Shown: positions 5,874 through 7,504 of the stretch, one piece after another
Numbering within the stretch: position 1 is the stretch's first letter
Layout of the letters: each line of letters starts with the position of its first letter
The notes under the pieces: model-generated
The model's input: the letters and a program-made list of their open reading frames with translations, nothing else
What the model was told of the DNA's origin: nothing
Database searches by the model: none
Translations under genes and position numbers: made by a program
From: Bacillota bacterium
GTDB lineage: Bacteria > Bacillota > Clostridia > Lachnospirales > Lachnospiraceae
Assembly (NCBI GenBank): GCA_023398855.1
Contig: JAEWRS010000167.1
Location: 1 to 7,504 of the forward strand
DNA: 7,504 bases
Direction of reading: 5' to 3'

Positions 5874-6238
5874 GTATCTTCCGAAGGGAATTTCATGGAG
5901 CAGCATACGGCAATGCCATTCTGGTTTAAATAATCTGCCCCCCAGTTATACATGGCTTCCAGAATCGGGCGGATGCTGATTCCTAAGCCAGAAAGGGCAT
6001 ACTCCACTTTTGGCGGCACAACAGGGTACACAGTACGGGTGATCAGCTGATCCTCTTCCAGCTCCCGCAGCTGCTGTGTGAGCATCTTTGGCGTTGCCTG
6101 GGGGATGAGCTTTCGCAGTTCACCAAACCTGAGGGTATTGTTGATTAAGTGCCATAAGATGAGAGCCTTATATTTTCCTCCGATCATATCTAGTGTGGCA
6201 TCTACCGGGCAATGATAATTGGTACAATCTTGATTCAT
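5870..6238 (-). CDS. HxlR-family winged-helix transcriptional regulator
   Basis: DNA-binding regulator of 122 residues, the normal size for the family, acting as a dimer. The N-terminal signature is CPVDATLDMIGGKYKALILWHL (residues 10-31), followed by a winged helix: LRFGELRKLIPQATPKMLTQQLRELE and the wing VYPVVPPKVEYALSGLG. Cysteines lie at 5 and 10, and a vicinal pair at 112-113; in related HxlR-type sensors such as YodB and HypR the N-terminal Cys senses thiol or quinone stress (family knowledge). AGGAGG on the minus strand (6248-6253) precedes the ATG by nine bases. The gene converges on the DUF2318 gene, overlapping it by four bases, and diverges from copA. Its targets are unknown; autoregulation and control of either neighbour are plausible. 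Confidence 0.93.
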   Translation of the reverse strand: MNQDCTNYHCPVDATLDMIGGKYKALILWHLINNTLRFGELRKLIPQATPKMLTQQLRELEEDQLITRTVYPVVPPKVEYALSGLGISIRPILEAMYNWGADYLNQNGIAVCCSMKFPSEDT

Positions 6239-6254
6239 GAATAAATTCCTCCTT

Positions 6255-6274
6255 TAGTATCGTTTTGGGTACTA
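6255..6274. promoter_or_regulatory. Candidate HxlR operator (inverted repeat)
   Basis: TAGTATC (6255-6261) faces GGTACTA (6268-6274), an inverted repeat matching at six of seven positions with a six-base centre. It lies directly upstream of the HxlR ribosome binding site and touches an AT-rich -10-like stretch on the minus strand (TATATAGT, 6278-6271). AGTA/TACT half-sites recall those known for YodB-type HxlR regulators. An autoregulatory role is inference. Confidence 0.5.
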
Positions 6275-6305
6275 TATAACAAAAAAGTGCATACTTGCTT
6301 TTTTT

Positions 6306-6409
6306 GCAATTACTGCGATAATAATAACATGAGTGCTCGGAAAATTCAAGATAGCAGATTGACATATTTTTGGAGACCATGGAAAAATCAGTATAATTGC
6401 AGTGATTGC
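6306..6409. repeat. Long-range inverted repeat flanking the copA promoter
   Basis: The 18 bases 6306-6323 match the reverse complement of 6392-6409 at 15 positions by hand count. The best core is GCAATTACTGC (6306-6316) against GCAGTGATTGC (6399-6409). Each core is itself an imperfect palindrome of the form GCARTnAYTGC. The right copy covers the predicted copA -10 box and the bases just after it; the left copy is 93 bases upstream. This layout suits a repressor binding two sites. Confidence 0.5.
6370..6397 (+). promoter_or_regulatory. Candidate copA promoter
   Basis: A perfect -10 box TATAAT lies at 6392-6397. The best -35 at normal distance is the weak TTGGAG (6370-6375, spacer 16). A perfect TTGACA lies at 6359-6364 but 27 bases from the -10, too far for standard sigma-A use. 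A weak -35 suits a regulated promoter. The start would be near 6404, inside the right arm of the inverted repeat. Confidence 0.5.
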
Positions 6410-6464
6410 CGCACCAAAGGGGACGCCTTGTGGATATGGCAACAAAAATAGTGAGGTGAATCAA

Positions 6465-7504
6465 ATGAAGAGTCAAATTTTAAATATAAGAGGCATGACC
6501 TGTGCAGCCTGTGCACAGAGGATTGAAAAGACAGTGGGAAAGCTTTCCGGCATCAGCCAGGCCAATGTAAACCTGGCTAGTGAAAAGCTTTTTGTGGAAT
6601 ATGACAGCAGTGCTCTTGAGCTTTCCGCCATTAAGGCAGCAGTGTCAAAGATCGGGTACGAGGTGGTTGAAAAATCAGAAGACGCCAATGTAACCATACC
6701 CATTGGAGGAATGACTTGCGCGGCCTGCGCACAACGTGTGGAAAAGGTAGTTGGAAGGCTGGAAGGCGTGGTAAGCGCATCAGTAAACGTTGCAACGGAA
6801 AAAGCCGTGGTTACCTATGATCCCCAGAAGATCCGGATGTCAGCCATACGGGCTGCCATTGAAAAGGCAGGATATCAGGCCCTGGAGGCAAATAAGGCAG
6901 ATGCAGCGGATGAGGACCGGGCCCGCAAGCAGCGGGAGATTAAGACACTTTGGACGAAGTTCCTTGTGTCAGCAGTGTTCTCCGTGCCCCTTCTTTACGT
7001 TGCCATGGCCCCCATGATCAAGTTCATTCAGCTGCCCTTCCCGGCAGGGATCGCTCCCATGGATTACCCTTTGCTCTATGCGATTGCAGAGCTTTTGCTG
7101 GTGGCTCCGGTCATAGGGGTTGGTTATAAATTCTATACCATTGGCTTTAAAGCCCTGTTCCAGAGAAGTCCCAACATGGATTCCCTGATCGCCGTAGGAA
7201 CCACTGCTGCTGTTCTTTACAGCATTTACAACATGTTCCAGATTGCAGAAGGACATTTCATGGCAGTGGATTCCCTGTATTTTGAAACGGCAGGAGTCAT
7301 CATCACCCTGATCTTGTTGGGAAAATCCCTTGAGGCTGTTTCAAAGGGAAGAACCAGCGAGGCCATTAAAAAGCTTATGGGTCTTGCACCCAAGACAGCG
7401 GTCATTGTGGAAGACGGTGTTGAAAAGGAAATTCCTATTGACGAGGTGGAAATCGGTGATATGATTTTAGTAAGGCCTGGTGAAAAGATCCCGGTAGACG
7501 GGAC
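6465..7504 (+). CDS. copA: Copper-translocating P-type ATPase CopA, 3' partial
   Basis: P1B-type ATPase that exports Cu(I) across the cytoplasmic membrane at the cost of ATP. The first 346 residues are visible. Two N-terminal HMA domains carry GMTCAAC: C13/C16 and C85/C88. They are exactly 72 residues apart and identical at 33 of 59 aligned positions by hand count. A charged linker (about 142-165) leads to membrane helices around 165-185, 203-222, 243-263 and 270-287, with SPNMDSLIAVGTTAAVLYS, and then the start of the actuator domain (GRTSEAIKKLMGLAPKTA, RPGEKIPVDG). The window ends before TGE, the CPC membrane motif and the DKTG phosphorylation site, so metal choice is inferred from the paired CxxC domains and overall similarity to CopA. 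GAGGTG (6453-6458) precedes the ATG by six bases. The gene diverges from the HxlR regulator, separated by 226 bases. Confidence 0.95.
   Translation, partial: MKSQILNIRGMTCAACAQRIEKTVGKLSGISQANVNLASEKLFVEYDSSALELSAIKAAVSKIGYEVVEKSEDANVTIPIGGMTCAACAQRVEKVVGRLEGVVSASVNVATEKAVVTYDPQKIRMSAIRAAIEKAGYQALEANKADAADEDRARKQREIKTLWTKFLVSAVFSVPLLYVAMAPMIKFIQLPFPAGIAPMDYPLLYAIAELLLVAPVIGVGYKFYTIGFKALFQRSPNMDSLIAVGTTAAVLYSIYNMFQIAEGHFMAVDSLYFETAGVIITLILLGKSLEAVSKGRTSEAIKKLMGLAPKTAVIVEDGVEKEIPIDEVEIGDMILVRPGEKIPVDG

Noticed and set aside
5797..5979. Plus-strand 60-codon frame across the convergent gene ends
   Set aside because: It overlaps two well-supported genes in other frames and has no recognisable domain.
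6281..6305. A-run/T-run inverted repeat (AAAAAAG ... CTTTTTT) as a terminator
   Set aside because: It lies between two divergent starts with no gene ending there, and the A/T stem is weak.
6379..6459. Possible leader peptides upstream of copA (ATG 6379, five codons; ATG 6436, seven codons)
   Set aside because: Very short, with no properly spaced ribosome binding site; expected by chance in such a spacer.
6239..6464. CopY box (TACAnnTGTA) or CsoR-type GC-rich operator before copA
   Set aside because: Neither motif was found on either strand by eye.
6168..6476. Minus-strand 102-codon frame spanning the HxlR-copA intergenic region
   Set aside because: It overlaps the HxlR start and the copA start in other frames and encodes no recognisable domain.

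Overview
The window looks like chromosomal DNA of an anaerobic, motile, low-to-mid-GC Firmicute, most likely a Lachnospiraceae/Clostridium-type organism. This is inferred from strong AGGAGG-type ribosome binding sites, consensus sigma-A promoters, a chorismate-mutase-like N-terminus on shikimate kinase, and the mix of gene families. No database search was possible, so the taxonomy is inference. No rRNA, tRNA, CRISPR array or insertion sequence was seen.

Left part (1-3337), chemotaxis and oxygen handling. It begins inside a methyl-accepting chemotaxis protein (5' end outside the window). Next comes a separately promoted shikimate kinase (aroK) with a vestigial chorismate-mutase-like first helix. 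A consensus promoter overlapping the aroK stop codon then drives a two-gene unit: a single-domain hemerythrin with all seven di-iron ligands, overlapped by 8 bases by a CheX/CheC-like phosphatase. The unit has a structured leader and ends in a clear rho-independent terminator at 3293-3337.

Right part (3338-7504), a metal-handling (probably copper) locus. A large fusion protein joins a cytoplasmic HMA metal-binding domain, a seven-helix SafE/DsbD_2-like membrane domain and two extracytoplasmic cupredoxin-like domains. Its whole extracytoplasmic part contains no histidine and ends in Cys-Cys. A DUF2318 (FtrD-like) lipoprotein follows 17 bases later. An HxlR-family regulator converges on it, with both genes stopping in one shared TTAA. 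Across a 226-base divergent intergenic region with several inverted repeats starts copA, a P1B-type Cu(I) ATPase with two HMA domains, cut off by the window end.

Working model (inference): CopA exports Cu(I). The HMA-SafE-cupredoxin protein receives or moves Cu(I) across the membrane to thiol/thioether sites outside. The DUF2318 lipoprotein is a surface partner with a Cys-rich metal site, and the Cys-containing HxlR protein may sense thiol or metal stress. The left part may couple oxygen or redox state to swimming behaviour through hemerythrin and CheX.
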